A stretch of 64,000 nucleotides of DNA from Psychrobacillus antarcticus (GCF_029533155.1 NZ_JAIZDB010000013.1:1-64000); one strand, 5' to 3'. Positions 35,738 to 46,144 are shown, counted from the first letter of the stretch. Numbers and translations are program-made. The notes: generated by a model not told the origin, from the letters alone.

Positions 35738-36691
35738 TTATTCTTTAAATTCCCCTATATTTTTAAATTTAACATATCGATTTTCAATAAGTTCTTCTGG
35801 AGTTAAATTCTCTAATTCCTTTAATGAAGTAATGAGCGTTTCCTTCAAATACATAGCCTGTGCCTCTATGTTTTTATGTGCTCCTCCATGAACTTCTGTA
35901 ATGACAGTATCAATGATCTCCATTTTCTTTAAATCTGGAGCAGTAATTTTCATGGCTTCTGCAGCTTGTTTCGCCAAAGATGCATCCTTCCACAGAATAG
36001 ATGCTGCCCCTTCAGGTGAAATAACGGAGTACGTAGAGTTTTCTAACATATGAATATGATTAGCTACTCCTAATGCTAATGCTCCTCCACTTCCACCTTC
36101 TCCAATAACAACACTTATAACCGGCACTTTCAACCCAGCCATTTCTACCAAATTTCTAGCTATAGCTTCACTTTGGCCACGTTCCTCGGCTGCTTTTCCT
36201 GGATACGCACCTTTTGTGTCAATCATACAAATAATAGGTCTATTAAACTTTTCTGCTTGTTTCATTAATCGCAATGCTTTTCGATAACCTTCTGGATGAG
36301 GCATACCAAAATTACGTTTAATATTCTCTTTTGTATCTACCCCTCGTTGATGGCCAATAATGGTTATTGGTTTTCCTTCAAACAAAGCTATTCCACCTAT
36401 AATCGCCGCATCGTCTCCATAAAGTCTATCTCCATGAAGTTCAATAAACTCTGTACATAATAATTGAATATAATCTCTCGTAGTGGGACGACTAGGATGA
36501 CGAGCGACCTGAACACGGTCCCAAGGTTCCATATTTTCGTATATTTCTTGCTCTAATTTCTCTAGTCTTGCTTCTAGATTAACGATTTCTACGGACATAT
36601 CTACGTCTGCATTTATCGTATACTCTTTCAACTCTTCTATTTTTGTTTTTAATTGTACAATTGGTTCTTCAAAAGGTAGTAATTTTACCAT
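35738..36691 (-). CDS. accA: Acetyl-CoA carboxylase carboxyltransferase subunit alpha
   Basis: 317 residues. Transfers the carboxyl group from carboxybiotin to acetyl-CoA together with AccD. Shows [55 protein letters not shown] and [16 protein letters not shown] (oxyanion loop). Its start overlaps the accD end by 7 bases, so translation is coupled. Confidence 0.97.
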   Translation of the reverse strand: MVKLLPFEEPIVQLKTKIEELKEYTINADVDMSVEIVNLEARLEKLEQEIYENMEPWDRVQVARHPSRPTTRDYIQLLCTEFIELHGDRLYGDDAAIIGGIALFEGKPITIIGHQRGVDTKENIKRNFGMPHPEGYRKALRLMKQAEKFNRPIICMIDTKGAYPGKAAEERGQSEAIARNLVEMAGLKVPVISVVIGEGGSGGALALGVANHIHMLENSTYSVISPEGAASILWKDASLAKQAAEAMKITAPDLKKMEIIDTVITEVHGGAHKNIEAQAMYLKETLITSLKELENLTPEELIENRYVKFKNIGEFKE

Positions 36692-37557
36692 TTTGTTACC
36701 TCCTTAGCCATATGAAGATGAACGATGGAAGCTACTTTTTCTCGCATTTCTTTGCGATGAATAATGGCATCGAGCTGACCATGATTCAATAAAAACTCAG
36801 CCGTTTGAAAATCTTCTGGAAGTTTTTCTCGTACTGTCTGTTCAATAACTCGTCTACCAGCAAAACCAATCAAAGCTTTAGGTTCCGCAATATTAATATC
36901 GCCTACCGATGCAAAGCTCGCAGAAACTCCACCCGTCGTGGGATGCGTAAGAATGGAAATATATAATTGACCATGATCACTATGTCTTCTTAAAGCAACA
37001 GACGTTTTAGCCATTTGCATTAAAGAAAGAACGCCTTCTTGCATTCTTGCTCCACCACTTGCAGTGAAAATAATAAAAGGAATTTTAAGATCTGTCGCCT
37101 TTTCAATAGCTCTCGTAATTTTCTCGCCTACTACTGAGCCCATCGATCCCATTCGAAAATGTGAGTCCATAATTGCTATTGCGACTTGTTGACCATCTAG
37201 CTTTCCAATTCCAGTAAGAACAGCTTCGTTCAGTCCTGTTTTTTTTGCGTCTGCCTTTATCTTTTCCGTATAACTTGGAAAATTCAATGGATTTACTGTT
37301 TCTAAATGATCATCCATTGACACAAACGAATTTCCATCAAGAAATATTTCTACACGCTCCCAGGCTGTCATTTTCATATGATGATCACATGTAGGACAAA
37401 CCTTTAAATTCTTCATCAAATTTTTTGTAAATACATTTTTTCTACATTCAGGACATTTCATCATAATGCCTTCAGGTACATCATTTTTTGCTTTTTCAGT
37501 TGGTATGGTGGCATACTTTTTCTTTTGATTTTTTCTAAATATATCTTTAATGCTCAT
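36685..37557 (-). CDS. accD: Acetyl-CoA carboxylase carboxyltransferase subunit beta
   Basis: 290 residues. N-terminal zinc ribbon ([13 protein letters not shown]...CPTCDHH), then the crotonase-fold domain with [31 protein letters not shown] and [20 protein letters not shown]. Partner of AccA. The ATG at 37557 directly abuts the stop of the FadR-like regulator (TAAATG), so regulator, accD and accA form one operon. Confidence 0.97.
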   Translation of the reverse strand: MSIKDIFRKNQKKKYATIPTEKAKNDVPEGIMMKCPECRKNVFTKNLMKNLKVCPTCDHHMKMTAWERVEIFLDGNSFVSMDDHLETVNPLNFPSYTEKIKADAKKTGLNEAVLTGIGKLDGQQVAIAIMDSHFRMGSMGSVVGEKITRAIEKATDLKIPFIIFTASGGARMQEGVLSLMQMAKTSVALRRHSDHGQLYISILTHPTTGGVSASFASVGDINIAEPKALIGFAGRRVIEQTVREKLPEDFQTAEFLLNHGQLDAIIHRKEMREKVASIVHLHMAKEVTKW

Positions 37558-38202
37558 TTATACATCTCCCCTATTAATTAACAAAAGCCATTCATTATAT
37601 AGAGAAATCGCTTGCTGTTCTTCTCCACTTTGTATAGCAGTTAGAAGCAGTATCCAAACGGACTTCTCTTCTAACTTTAAATTTTCTTGGTAAGGCTCCC
37701 CTGCAAACTGTTTTAATAAAAACCATATTTTTAAACTTAATCGATTATCGGATATGATAATAATTTCTCGGATTATATCTTCTCGAATTATTTCTTCTTC
37801 TATAATTTTTTCTTTAAAAGCGTCCCATATATGTAGTGCATTAAGTCTTTCTGACATACAAATTGTATGGATTGCATCCTTTTCTAATGCTTGCCTCGTT
37901 GTATGCACATCTTCCTTTGATTGAGCTTCTGTTAGGATAAATGTAGATAATAGCTCTACTAGCCTATGCTTTCTGTAATCCGATAGAAAAGTACCCTCTC
38001 CTCGGCGTGTTTCTATTAAACCGAGTAATTCTAAACTCCTAAGTGCTTCCCTAACAGTTGATCTCCCTACTTGAAGTCGCTCTGCTAGCTCCCTTTCAGA
38101 AGGTAACTTACCGCCAACAGTAATATTTTCTTCCGCAATTAGCTGTCTCAACTGCTTTACTATTTCTACAAACATTTTTTTAGGGTTGTTCGTTGAGTTC
38201 AT
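37558..38202 (-). CDS. FadR-subfamily GntR transcriptional regulator
   Basis: 214 residues. N-terminal winged helix typical of GntR (GGKLPSERELAERLQVGRSTVREALRSLELLGLIETRRGEGTFL) and an all-helical FCD-like C-terminus. It directly precedes accD-accA with no gap, and a perfect palindrome TGGTCAGACCA lies 28 bp upstream of its start, so it likely represses its own operon in response to an acyl or acyl-CoA signal. In B. subtilis the malic enzyme gene ytsJ occupies the position between dnaE and accD; it is absent here. The effector is unknown. Confidence 0.82.
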   Translation of the reverse strand: MNSTNNPKKMFVEIVKQLRQLIAEENITVGGKLPSERELAERLQVGRSTVREALRSLELLGLIETRRGEGTFLSDYRKHRLVELLSTFILTEAQSKEDVHTTRQALEKDAIHTICMSERLNALHIWDAFKEKIIEEEIIREDIIREIIIISDNRLSLKIWFLLKQFAGEPYQENLKLEEKSVWILLLTAIQSGEEQQAISLYNEWLLLINRGDV

Positions 38203-38229
38203 TTAGCCTCACTCTTCCATAAATTACAA

Positions 38230-38244
38230 AGTGGTCAGACCACT
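38230..38244. promoter_or_regulatory. Operator palindrome for the FadR-like regulator
   Basis: AGTGGTCAGACCACT is a perfect 7-1-7 palindrome containing TGGT..ACCA, the half-sites typical of FadR-type GntR regulators. It lies between the regulator start (38202) and the dnaE terminator. Confidence 0.8.
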
Positions 38245-38283
38245 CATAACTAATAGCATACAAAAGATTTGGGCATACGTAAA

Positions 38284-38312
38284 GAAAAAACTGCATATTT
38301 TATACGCAGTTT
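38284..38312 (-). terminator. Terminator of dnaE
   Basis: AAACTGC..ATA pairs with TAT..GCAGTTT across 38288-38312, followed by a T run on the minus strand. It overlaps the dnaE stop codon (38311-38313). Confidence 0.75.
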
Positions 38313-41300
38313 ACTTTTCCATAAATTTAGTAATAATTTGGGAGCGTCCATTTCTAAGTTCTGACTTTCCAGTGATAACAAGCATTTCCTGCTCTTTTAA
38401 TAATGTATTGAATTTTGCATATTCCTCTGGAAAGAGTGTTACTGATAAGCTACCAGTGTCGTCCTGTACAGTTAGGAAAGCCATGGCTTCTCCTTTTTTA
38501 GTACGAATTCTTTTGATTTCCTGTATTAGTCCAACTATTTTCACAGGCATATCTGTTGTTGTCTGCAAAATATCCCAAATATTAATAATTTTATCGGTCA
38601 ACAATTTCTTTTTAGATACTGTAGGATGCTCTGAAAAGTATTGACCTAAAACTTCTTTTTCAAATTGCAGCTTTATCATAATTGGCAGTGGATCTGATTT
38701 TATATACTTAGACTTACCAAAATGAGAAGAGTCTCCACCAAATAAGTCGGATTCTTCTGTAGGACTTATCAATTCAGCGTATTTAACAGCTGCATCTAAA
38801 GTACTCAACAGAGTAGATCTGTCGAGTCCAAATTCATCTAGAGCACCTGATTTGATCAATGGCTCTACGTTTTTTCTCGTAAAATGAACCGCTGACAAAT
38901 CGGAGGCCAGTTCAAAAATGTCCTCCCATTTGTTTTCTCTTTCCATACGTTTCTGTAATAGTTTTTGTATAAAATTATGGGAAACTCCTTTGATACCCTG
39001 CAGCCCGAACCGCACCCCACCTTTTTCTACGGTAAAGAAGCGTTGACTACTAAAAATGGATGGAGCGAGAATCACCATTTCTCTTTGTCTCATTTCCATC
39101 ATTAGGTCATTTATCTTTGCCTGGTTTCCTGTAGCTGTACTCAGTAGTGCACTATAAAAAGCTACTGGGAAATGTGTTTTTAAATACGCCATTTGAAAAG
39201 AAATAACACTATAGGCTACCGCATGGCTTTTTGGAAATCCATAGTCAGCAAATCGGACGATTAAATCATAAACTGCATTTGCTGACTGGTCCGAATGCCC
39301 CTCTTGAATAGCTTTTTGAACAAAATGGACACGTTCATTTTGTAATACTTCTCGATTTTTTTTGCTCACAGCCCTACGTAGTAAATCGGCTTCCCCAAAT
39401 GTAAAACCAGCCATTTTAGAGGCAATTTGCATAATTTGCTCCTGATAGACAATAATTCCATAGGTTTCTTTTAAAATCGGCTCTAATATGGGATGTTCAT
39501 AGGTTACCGGTGCATGACCTGCTTTTCTCTTTGCGTATAAAGGTATGCTATCCATCGGGCCTGGGCGGAATAATGCATTTACCGCAACTACATCTTCAAA
39601 TTTAGTTGGATTGATTTGTTTAAGGGCTTGACGCATTCCGGCTGATTCCAGTTGAAATACTCCTGTAGTATCTCCTTGCTGTAATAGCTGAAAGGTCAGT
39701 TCATCATGGAGCGGAATTTCCGTTAACGTAAATGGGTTTGATTGCTTAAAATTAATGATTTTCAAAATTCTTTCAATAATCGTCAAATTTCGCAAACCTA
39801 AAAAATCCATTTTAAGTAATCCTACTTGTTCTACTTCCTTCATCGGCCATTGCGTTAAATAGATATCCTCATGCCCACTTTGAATAGGTATAACATCCAC
39901 TAAAGGAATTGGTGATAACACTACACCTGCTGCGTGAGTAGAAGCGTTCCTTGGTAACCCCTCTAGAGCAAGAGCAACTTGAAACCATTTTTTTCGGATG
40001 TCTTCTGTTTGTATAAACTCACGCAATTTCTCAGACATCGTATAAGCCTCTTTTAACGTAATTCCAGGCTTAGTAGGAATAAAAGAAGAAATAGCTTCCA
40101 AAGTGGTCGATTCAAATCCAAACACTCTAGCAACTTCTCTCGCTGCAGCTTTAGCTGATAATGTACCAAACGTTATAATTTGAGAAACATAGTTCTGACC
40201 GTACTTTTTTACAACATATTGAATAACTTCCATCCTTCTCGAATCGGCAAAATCAATATCAATATCCGGCATCGTAATACGTTCTGGATTTAAAAATCGC
40301 TCAAATAGTAAACCGTAACGAAGAGGATCCACGTCGGTAATATACAAAGAAAATGCTACTAAGGAACTGGCAGAGGATCCACGACCCGGACCCGTTAATA
40401 TATGTTGTTGTTTAGAGAAGTTCATAAAATCCTGAACGATTAAAAAATAGTCCTCATAGTTCATTTTGTTAATAATGGACAACTCATAATTTAGGCGGTC
40501 TATATATGACTTCGTAACGTCCTTTATCCGTTTACGCAGTCCATCCTCACAAAGTTCTCTTAAGAAATCCTTCGAATTCTTCTTTTCGGGCAATGGATAT
40601 TTAGGCATAATAGAAGCTGTTTTTTCAATGGTAACGTTACAGCTATTTAGCATCTGCTCTGCCTGATCAATCCATGTTGGAACATCAGCAAACCATTCAC
40701 TCCACTCTTCCTTAGAAAGTACGTGAAGGGAATTGGTAGAAGGTTTTAAGCGAGCGTGATCAGTCATTTTTAGAGATTGATCCATCGCGTTTAATACTTC
40801 ATATGCGAAAGCATCCTCTTTTTCTATGTATCGACTCATATGGAACGCAGTAATTGGTATGGATAACTGCTCACCCAACTGGATAATCATTTCTTCATGC
40901 GCTAATTTTTCCCCATTTGGTCGTTCCATTGCTAGGTAGAAATGAACAGTCCCAAAAATCATTTGTAATTCGGTAAGCATCTCTTGGGAAGTAGAAGACC
41001 CTCCTTTATAAACAGCGATTAATCCTTTTTTATATGCTTCTAGCCATCTTTTGGGTAGCACTGTAATATCTCTTGTCTCCATACTGCTCGATATTTTCAA
41101 CAAATTTTCATATCCATTATGATCTTTCGCATATAGCACAAGACCTACAATATGTGAATCTAATTGAACATTTACAGTGAGCCCTAGGACAGGTTTAATC
41201 TGTTGCTCTTGTAATGCATGCCAAAAAGGCAGTAATCCATACAATCTACTATTTGTAATGGCAGCTGCCTTAGCATTATTTTGTTTTAATTTTTTCGTAA

Positions 41301-41370
41301 GTTGTTCTAATTGTATTGTGCTTTTCAGCATATCCGCCGATGTCACAATTTGTGGATATACTGTTTTCAT
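38311..41370 (-). CDS. dnaE: DNA polymerase III subunit alpha DnaE
   Basis: 1019 residues; the error-prone lagging-strand/primer-extending polymerase of Gram-positives (PolC is the main replicase). The PHP domain (about 1-200) has lost the metal-binding HxH (YPQIVTSADML at the start), so no proofreading is expected. The catalytic Asp pair is in MPDIDIDFADSRR and the third in FRPGPMDSIPL. HTGPGRGSSASSLV-type glycine loop, a helix-hairpin-helix region and a C-terminal OB fold (VGLIQEIKRIRTKKGEAMAF) follow. It is somewhat shorter than B. subtilis DnaE (about 1115). It starts 14 bp after nrnA. Confidence 0.95.
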   Translation of the reverse strand: MKTVYPQIVTSADMLKSTIQLEQLTKKLKQNNAKAAAITNSRLYGLLPFWHALQEQQIKPVLGLTVNVQLDSHIVGLVLYAKDHNGYENLLKISSSMETRDITVLPKRWLEAYKKGLIAVYKGGSSTSQEMLTELQMIFGTVHFYLAMERPNGEKLAHEEMIIQLGEQLSIPITAFHMSRYIEKEDAFAYEVLNAMDQSLKMTDHARLKPSTNSLHVLSKEEWSEWFADVPTWIDQAEQMLNSCNVTIEKTASIMPKYPLPEKKNSKDFLRELCEDGLRKRIKDVTKSYIDRLNYELSIINKMNYEDYFLIVQDFMNFSKQQHILTGPGRGSSASSLVAFSLYITDVDPLRYGLLFERFLNPERITMPDIDIDFADSRRMEVIQYVVKKYGQNYVSQIITFGTLSAKAAAREVARVFGFESTTLEAISSFIPTKPGITLKEAYTMSEKLREFIQTEDIRKKWFQVALALEGLPRNASTHAAGVVLSPIPLVDVIPIQSGHEDIYLTQWPMKEVEQVGLLKMDFLGLRNLTIIERILKIINFKQSNPFTLTEIPLHDELTFQLLQQGDTTGVFQLESAGMRQALKQINPTKFEDVVAVNALFRPGPMDSIPLYAKRKAGHAPVTYEHPILEPILKETYGIIVYQEQIMQIASKMAGFTFGEADLLRRAVSKKNREVLQNERVHFVQKAIQEGHSDQSANAVYDLIVRFADYGFPKSHAVAYSVISFQMAYLKTHFPVAFYSALLSTATGNQAKINDLMMEMRQREMVILAPSIFSSQRFFTVEKGGVRFGLQGIKGVSHNFIQKLLQKRMERENKWEDIFELASDLSAVHFTRKNVEPLIKSGALDEFGLDRSTLLSTLDAAVKYAELISPTEESDLFGGDSSHFGKSKYIKSDPLPIMIKLQFEKEVLGQYFSEHPTVSKKKLLTDKIINIWDILQTTTDMPVKIVGLIQEIKRIRTKKGEAMAFLTVQDDTGSLSVTLFPEEYAKFNTLLKEQEMLVITGKSELRNGRSQIITKFMEK

Positions 41371-41384
41371 GTTGACACCTCAAT

Positions 41385-42314
41385 TTAAAGCATTTTTAAA
41401 TCTTCTATAACCAAATTCGATTCTTCCCATGTCTTTACAGCAGCTCCTGAAGCAAGCGGATGTCCTCCTCCACCATACTTTTTGGCTATTTCATTAATAA
41501 CAGGTCCTTTGGAACGAAGACGGACTCGAATTTCTGAGGTGTCTTCTATAAAGAATACCCAGCATTTCATACCCTTCACATCAGCTAAGGCACTTACTAA
41601 CAGAGAGGCTTCTGATTGATCTACTTTGTACTTTTGTAGAATTTCTTTCGTAAGTTTAACATGACCTACACCAGTTTCATCCATCTCAAAGTTTTCATAT
41701 ATATAGCCTTTTAGCTGCAGGAGATTTCTTTCGACTTCATACATTCCATTAAATAACGCAGTACTATCAAAACCATATGTAAGCAACTCTCCTGCAAAGT
41801 CCATTGTCTGCTTCGTTGTACTTTGAAACATAAATCTACCTGTGTCACCAACAATTCCTGCAAATAATAACCGAGCAATCGAAGCATTCATTTTCCACTG
41901 TTTATTTTTTTTTGCTTCCTTGAACAGCTCACAGATCATTTCACTCACCGAACTAGCATCTGTATTTACCCAAAGTAAATCCCCATAAGCATCATCATTT
42001 GGATGATGATCTATTTTCACGACAAAACTTCCCAGTTTATAACGGGCATCATCAATTCTTTCTGTATTTGCTGTATCTGTAACAATGATCAAAGCATCTT
42101 GAAAGTCCTCATCGGAAACGTTGTCTGGATGAGCTAGGAAGTTTAATGTATCATCATGTGTACCAGTTGCTAATACTTTCTTTGTTGGATAATTTAATGC
42201 TATAAGTTCTTTTAATCCTATTTGGGAACCATATGCATCTGGATCTGGTCTAACGTGGCGATGCAGAATGATTTTGTCATACTTTTCGATTATGTCTATG
42301 ATTTGTCTTTTCAT
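41385..42314 (-). CDS. nrnA: Bifunctional oligoribonuclease / PAP phosphatase NrnA
   Basis: 309 residues. DHH-DHHA1 phosphoesterase that degrades nanoRNA (2-5 nt) and dephosphorylates pAp. Motifs in order: ILHRHVRPDPDA, VTDTANTERID, KIDHHPNDDAYG (DHH), and the C-terminal YGGGGHPLASGAAV. It lies directly upstream of dnaE, as in other Bacilli (minus the small ytrI/ytrH genes, which I do not see here). Confidence 0.95.
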   Translation of the reverse strand: MKRQIIDIIEKYDKIILHRHVRPDPDAYGSQIGLKELIALNYPTKKVLATGTHDDTLNFLAHPDNVSDEDFQDALIIVTDTANTERIDDARYKLGSFVVKIDHHPNDDAYGDLLWVNTDASSVSEMICELFKEAKKNKQWKMNASIARLLFAGIVGDTGRFMFQSTTKQTMDFAGELLTYGFDSTALFNGMYEVERNLLQLKGYIYENFEMDETGVGHVKLTKEILQKYKVDQSEASLLVSALADVKGMKCWVFFIEDTSEIRVRLRSKGPVINEIAKKYGGGGHPLASGAAVKTWEESNLVIEDLKML

Positions 42315-42409
42315 CTAAAATTACCTCTCTTGTCTCGTTTTACTATTCGCATTTTTTATAATTTCCCTTTACAATAGATAGATAGCTAACATTTTATTGG
42401 AGGTTCATC

Positions 42410-42715
42410 ATGTTTAATATATTATTAGTTGCTGTTATAGTAGCTACATTTGTGTGGTATTTCTATTTTAAAACGAAACAGTTCCGTACACCATTACCTA
42501 TTCACAAAAAATGGTTTGGGGCAAAAGCATCTGTATGCCTCGGTGCTTTTTTGTTATTTTTCGGTATTAACTTTTTATTCATTTACCAGTCTTCCATAAC
42601 ATATGTTGTTGCCGGTCTGTTTATTTTGCTGGGTGGTTATTTTATGTATCACAATGTAAAAGTGGCCAAGCATTACGGGCAATTCGTAGTAGAAGAATTA
42701 TCTATAAATCAATGA
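42410..42715 (+). CDS. ytpI: YtpI family membrane protein
   Basis: 101 residues with three predicted membrane segments (about 2-20, 40-58, 66-84) and YtpI-like sequence KKWFGAKASVCLGAFLLFFGINFLF. Function unknown. The ATG at 42410 follows GGAGG. It is monocistronic and divergent from nrnA, at the same place as ytpI in B. subtilis. Confidence 0.85.
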   Translation: MFNILLVAVIVATFVWYFYFKTKQFRTPLPIHKKWFGAKASVCLGAFLLFFGINFLFIYQSSITYVVAGLFILLGGYFMYHNVKVAKHYGQFVVEELSINQ

Positions 42716-42745
42716 TGCAGCTAAACTAGCTGCATCATTTTTTTA
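42712..42745 (+). terminator. Terminator of ytpI overlapping its stop codon
   Basis: 12-bp perfect stem (42712-42723 with 42727-42738) with loop AAC, then seven T. The ytpI TGA (42713-42715) is inside the left arm. Confidence 0.9.
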
Positions 42746-42752
42746 TCCTACT

Positions 42753-42803
42753 GCTTATTTCCGTAAAAAGTCGACGCTTTACGCGGGCACTGCTGCAAGC
42801 TCG
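42753..42803 (-). repeat. Degraded fragment of element A core (copy A8)
   Basis: TTATTTCCGTAAAAAGTCGACGCTTTACGCGGGCAC corresponds, with substitutions, to the A4 stretch GATTTCCGCTACGAGCGGACGCTTTCCGTGGGCAC (given here only as short homologous blocks TTTCCG, GACGCTTT, GGGCAC). The rest of the element is missing. Confidence 0.55.
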
Positions 42804-42819
42804 TCATTCTTACATTTTT

Positions 42820-44127
42820 TTATCTTTCCAATAACTGATATGTGACCATCGCTTTTCCAACTAGTAGTTTGTCATGAAAAATTTCAATATCCATCTTCGC
42901 TACTTTTCTGCTCAGTTCCAACACTTTAGCTTGAATGCGCAAGATACTCTCTAGTTGGATTGGCTTCGTATAATAGATGGTCATATTTTCCACGACACTT
43001 TCTCCACGCTTACGGATTTTCAACGTTTGTGCCCCTGTTTCGGTTACTAATATCGTAAAAGCTCCATTGGACATTGCACCATAATGATCTGTCATTTGTG
43101 GAGTAACAACAAATTCAAATATAAACTCTTCTGAAGAAATGAGTTTTATTTGTTGCTTGACAATATCATCTATCGTTTCCCCATTTTGTGGCTGTCGAGA
43201 GGCTGCCTGTAATGCTTTTAAAACATCTTGTCTACTAATGACACCTTCTAAATAATTTGTATCTCGAACCACAGGTAATAAGTCGATGCCTTCCCAGATC
43301 ATTCGATGACTTGCAGAAGATACACTTGTTTTCATCGTGACAGAAATCGGATTTTTCGTCATAACTTTTTCAATCGGTTCATTGTTCGATTTACCAATGA
43401 CATCTCTTGCGGTTACAATCCCAACTAATTTCTTCGATACATCTACTACTGGGAAAACACCATGCGTCGTAACATCATTTAGCACTCGGTACTGTTTGAC
43501 CTTATCTGTTACGTACAAATAAGATGTCTCTTGGAGTGGAATATATATATCCTCTATTAATAACACATCTTTTTTTATAAGTTGATCATCAATTGCACGA
43601 TTAATCATCGTAGCTACAGTAAATGTATCAAAGCTAGTGGAAATGATAGGGAGCTCCAGCTCGTCCGCTAATCTTTTTGTGTTCTCTGAAACATCAAAAC
43701 CACCTGTAACTAATACTGCCGCACCCGCTCTTAATGCAGTTTCGTGAAACTTCAGTCGATTTCCTACTATTAACAGATTACTCGGTCCCACATACCGCAT
43801 CATGTCTTCGAGTTGCATTGCACCAATTACAAACTTATTTAATGTTTTATGCAATCCAGTTCTTCCACCTAATACTTGACCATCCACAATGTTAACTACT
43901 TCGGCGTAAGTTAAACGCTCGAAATGCTCTTTTTTCTTTAACTCGATGCGAATTGTTCCTACTCGTTCGATTGTGCTAACTAGCCTTCTATTTTCTGCTT
44001 CTTTAATTGCGCGATAAGCTGTCCCTTCACTGACAGTCAATTCCTTTGCAATTTGCCTAACAGATATTTTATCGCCAACTGGAAGTTTTTCAATATATGC
44101 TAATATCTGTTCATGTTTTGTTGTCAT
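42820..44127 (-). CDS. ytoI: Multidomain regulator YtoI: HTH, DRTGG, CBS, thioesterase-like
   Basis: 435 residues. N-terminal helix-turn-helix (SVRQIAKELTVSEGTAYRAIKEA, about 22-45), DRTGG domain (about 70-185, VLGGRTGLHKTL), two CBS domains (about 190-310, HGVFPVVDVSKKLVGIVTARDV and IDLLPVVRDTNYLEGVISRQDV), and a hot-dog thioesterase-like domain (about 330-435). CBS pairs usually bind adenine nucleotides, so it is probably a nucleotide- or metabolite-sensing transcription factor, but the targets are unknown. Same position as in B. subtilis. Confidence 0.88.
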   Translation of the reverse strand: MTTKHEQILAYIEKLPVGDKISVRQIAKELTVSEGTAYRAIKEAENRRLVSTIERVGTIRIELKKKEHFERLTYAEVVNIVDGQVLGGRTGLHKTLNKFVIGAMQLEDMMRYVGPSNLLIVGNRLKFHETALRAGAAVLVTGGFDVSENTKRLADELELPIISTSFDTFTVATMINRAIDDQLIKKDVLLIEDIYIPLQETSYLYVTDKVKQYRVLNDVTTHGVFPVVDVSKKLVGIVTARDVIGKSNNEPIEKVMTKNPISVTMKTSVSSASHRMIWEGIDLLPVVRDTNYLEGVISRQDVLKALQAASRQPQNGETIDDIVKQQIKLISSEEFIFEFVVTPQMTDHYGAMSNGAFTILVTETGAQTLKIRKRGESVVENMTIYYTKPIQLESILRIQAKVLELSRKVAKMDIEIFHDKLLVGKAMVTYQLLER

Positions 44128-44182
44128 GTAGTCACATCCAAACGATTATTATACGTTTATTGTACCACATAAGCCTTCTATG

Positions 44183-44872
44183 CTAGTCACGATTCCATTG
44201 CACATAATCTCCTGCATTCAATACTTGAACTTCTGCCGAATCAACTAGATTCTTAAATAATTGTGGATCCTGTTTAATCGGAGGAAATGTATTATAGTGC
44301 ACAGGTACTACAATTCGAGGTTTTAATAATTGTACTGCATAAGCAGCATCCTCTGGTCCCATGGTAAAATTATCCCCTATTGGAAGAAATGCAACATCAA
44401 TATCATTGCGTTCCCCTATTAGTTTCATATCTCCAAACAAAGCGGTGTCCCCTGCATGGTAAATTGTTTTATCTAGTATTGTAAGAAGTACTCCTGCAGG
44501 CATTCCACCACAGATAATTTTTCCATCTTCTGTTGTATAAGAGTTGCTATGGAATGCTTGCGTGAATTTCACTCTTCCAAACTCAAAATCATAAGCACCC
44601 CCTATACCCATTGCGTGCACCTTAATGCCAAATGATTCGATATAATTGGCAAGCTCAAAAGTCGCGATCACCGTGGCGTTATTTCTTTTCGCTAGGTCTA
44701 CTGTATCCCCAAGGTGGTCATTATGACCATGTGTCAATAAAATAATATCTACTTTCTCTTCGGATGCGTTTAAATCAGTTTGCCCATTTCCTGTGATAAA
44801 TGGGTCTATTAGGAATATGTGCGTATTTGTTTTTATTTTCACAACTGAATGTCCGTGATAGCTAATTTGCAT
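44183..44872 (-). CDS. ytkL: UPF0173 metallo-beta-lactamase-fold hydrolase YtkL
   Basis: 229 residues. MBL-fold metal-dependent hydrolase with [10 protein letters not shown] (zinc ligands), [18 protein letters not shown] and the final VPVHYNTFP. Substrate unknown. The ATG at 44872 follows AAAAGGAG by about 10 bases; an upstream ATG would put that ribosome-binding site within the gene. Single gene, divergent from the M24 peptidase. Confidence 0.9.
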   Translation of the reverse strand: MQISYHGHSVVKIKTNTHIFLIDPFITGNGQTDLNASEEKVDIILLTHGHNDHLGDTVDLAKRNNATVIATFELANYIESFGIKVHAMGIGGAYDFEFGRVKFTQAFHSNSYTTEDGKIICGGMPAGVLLTILDKTIYHAGDTALFGDMKLIGERNDIDVAFLPIGDNFTMGPEDAAYAVQLLKPRIVVPVHYNTFPPIKQDPQLFKNLVDSAEVQVLNAGDYVQWNRD

Positions 44873-44996
44873 AATGGATTCTCTCCTTTTGATAGACATT
44901 TTTTAATGTATGCTCCTTATTATTCATTCAACGTAGATGTCAGAAATCCTTTATTCTGATATGCTTATCGTATCAAATATAAAAAGAGGTGCCAGT

Positions 44997-46088
44997 ATGA
45001 ATCAAACAGAAAAAATAAAATCATATCTACAATCCCAACAGGTGGATGCAGCATTTATCACAACTCCAGACAACGTCTTTTACTTTACTGGGTTTAGAAG
45101 TAATCCACATGAGCGTCTTTTAGGAGTTGCTATTTTCAAAGAAGCTGCACCATTTATCATTTGTCCTAAAATGGAAATTCCCGATGCAAAAGCAGCTGGA
45201 TGGAATGGAGAAATAATCGGACATCAGGATACGGAAAATGCCTGGGATATTCTTGTTCAAAAAATCAAAGCAACAGCTGGTAATATCGAAAGTATTGCCG
45301 TTGAAAAATCACATATGACATTGGAAAGATTAGAGGCCCTAAAAGAACGATTGACTAATCTTCAAGTATCTAGAATCGATGAAAAAATCAATGACCTTCG
45401 TGTTATTAAATCAGAAGTAGAATTAGTCAACATGCGTAAGGCAGCTGAACTTGCAGACTACGCAATTGAAGTAGGTTGCAAGGAAATTGCAGAAGGTAAA
45501 ACGGAGCTTGAAATATTAAATGCGATTGAATTAGCTGTAAAACAAAAAGGGGCTACACAGATGTCATTCGACACAATGGTGCTAAGCGGACCTAAAACAG
45601 CTTCTCCTCACGGAACTCCAGGAGATCGTAAAATACAAAAAGGGGATTTTATCCTATTTGACTTAGGCGTAGTTTACAATGGTTATTGTTCAGACATTAC
45701 TCGTACAGTATCATTCGGAGACCCTACTCCTGAAAAACGGGAAATTTATGAAACAGTTCGTCGTGCAGAGGAAGCTGCAGTTGCAGCAGTAAAACCTGGT
45801 ATTACTGCTATGGCACTTGATAAAATTGCGAGAGATATTATTACGGAAGCTGGTTATGGGGAATACTTTACACATCGTTTAGGCCACGGACTTGGCATTT
45901 CTGTTCATGAATTCCCATCGGTTACTGGTGTAAACGAGATGAAACTTGAAACTGGCATGGTATTTACAATCGAGCCAGGTATTTATCATCCGGAAATTAC
46001 AGGTGTTCGTATTGAGGATGATGTCGTGGTAACAGAAGATGGTGTGGAAGTTTTAACGAAGTTCCCAAAAGAATTACAAATTTTATAA
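44997..46088 (+). CDS. M24 family Xaa-Pro aminopeptidase/dipeptidase
   Basis: 363 residues. Creatinase N-terminal domain (about 1-125) and pita-bread metallopeptidase domain with the five metal ligands: Asp in ILFDLG, Asp in YCSDITRT, His in HRLGHGLGISVHE, Glu in TIEPGIY, Glu in VRIEDDVVV. Cleaves X-Pro bonds in peptides. AGAGGTG precedes the ATG at 44997; the frame extends 20 codons upstream without a ribosome-binding site. Several Bacillus paralogs exist (YkvY, YqhT, PapA), and I cannot choose a symbol. Confidence 0.9.
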   Translation: MNQTEKIKSYLQSQQVDAAFITTPDNVFYFTGFRSNPHERLLGVAIFKEAAPFIICPKMEIPDAKAAGWNGEIIGHQDTENAWDILVQKIKATAGNIESIAVEKSHMTLERLEALKERLTNLQVSRIDEKINDLRVIKSEVELVNMRKAAELADYAIEVGCKEIAEGKTELEILNAIELAVKQKGATQMSFDTMVLSGPKTASPHGTPGDRKIQKGDFILFDLGVVYNGYCSDITRTVSFGDPTPEKREIYETVRRAEEAAVAAVKPGITAMALDKIARDIITEAGYGEYFTHRLGHGLGISVHEFPSVTGVNEMKLETGMVFTIEPGIYHPEITGVRIEDDVVVTEDGVEVLTKFPKELQIL

Positions 46089-46096
46089 AATATTTT

Positions 46097-46128
46097 AAAG
46101 CACTGCAGATTGCCTGCAGTGCTTTTTA
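46097..46128 (+). terminator. Terminator of the M24 peptidase gene
   Basis: 12-bp perfect stem (46097-46108 with 46114-46125), loop of 5, then T-rich sequence, 9 bases after the stop. Confidence 0.9.
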
Positions 46129-46144
46129 TAAGATAAAAAAGCAC

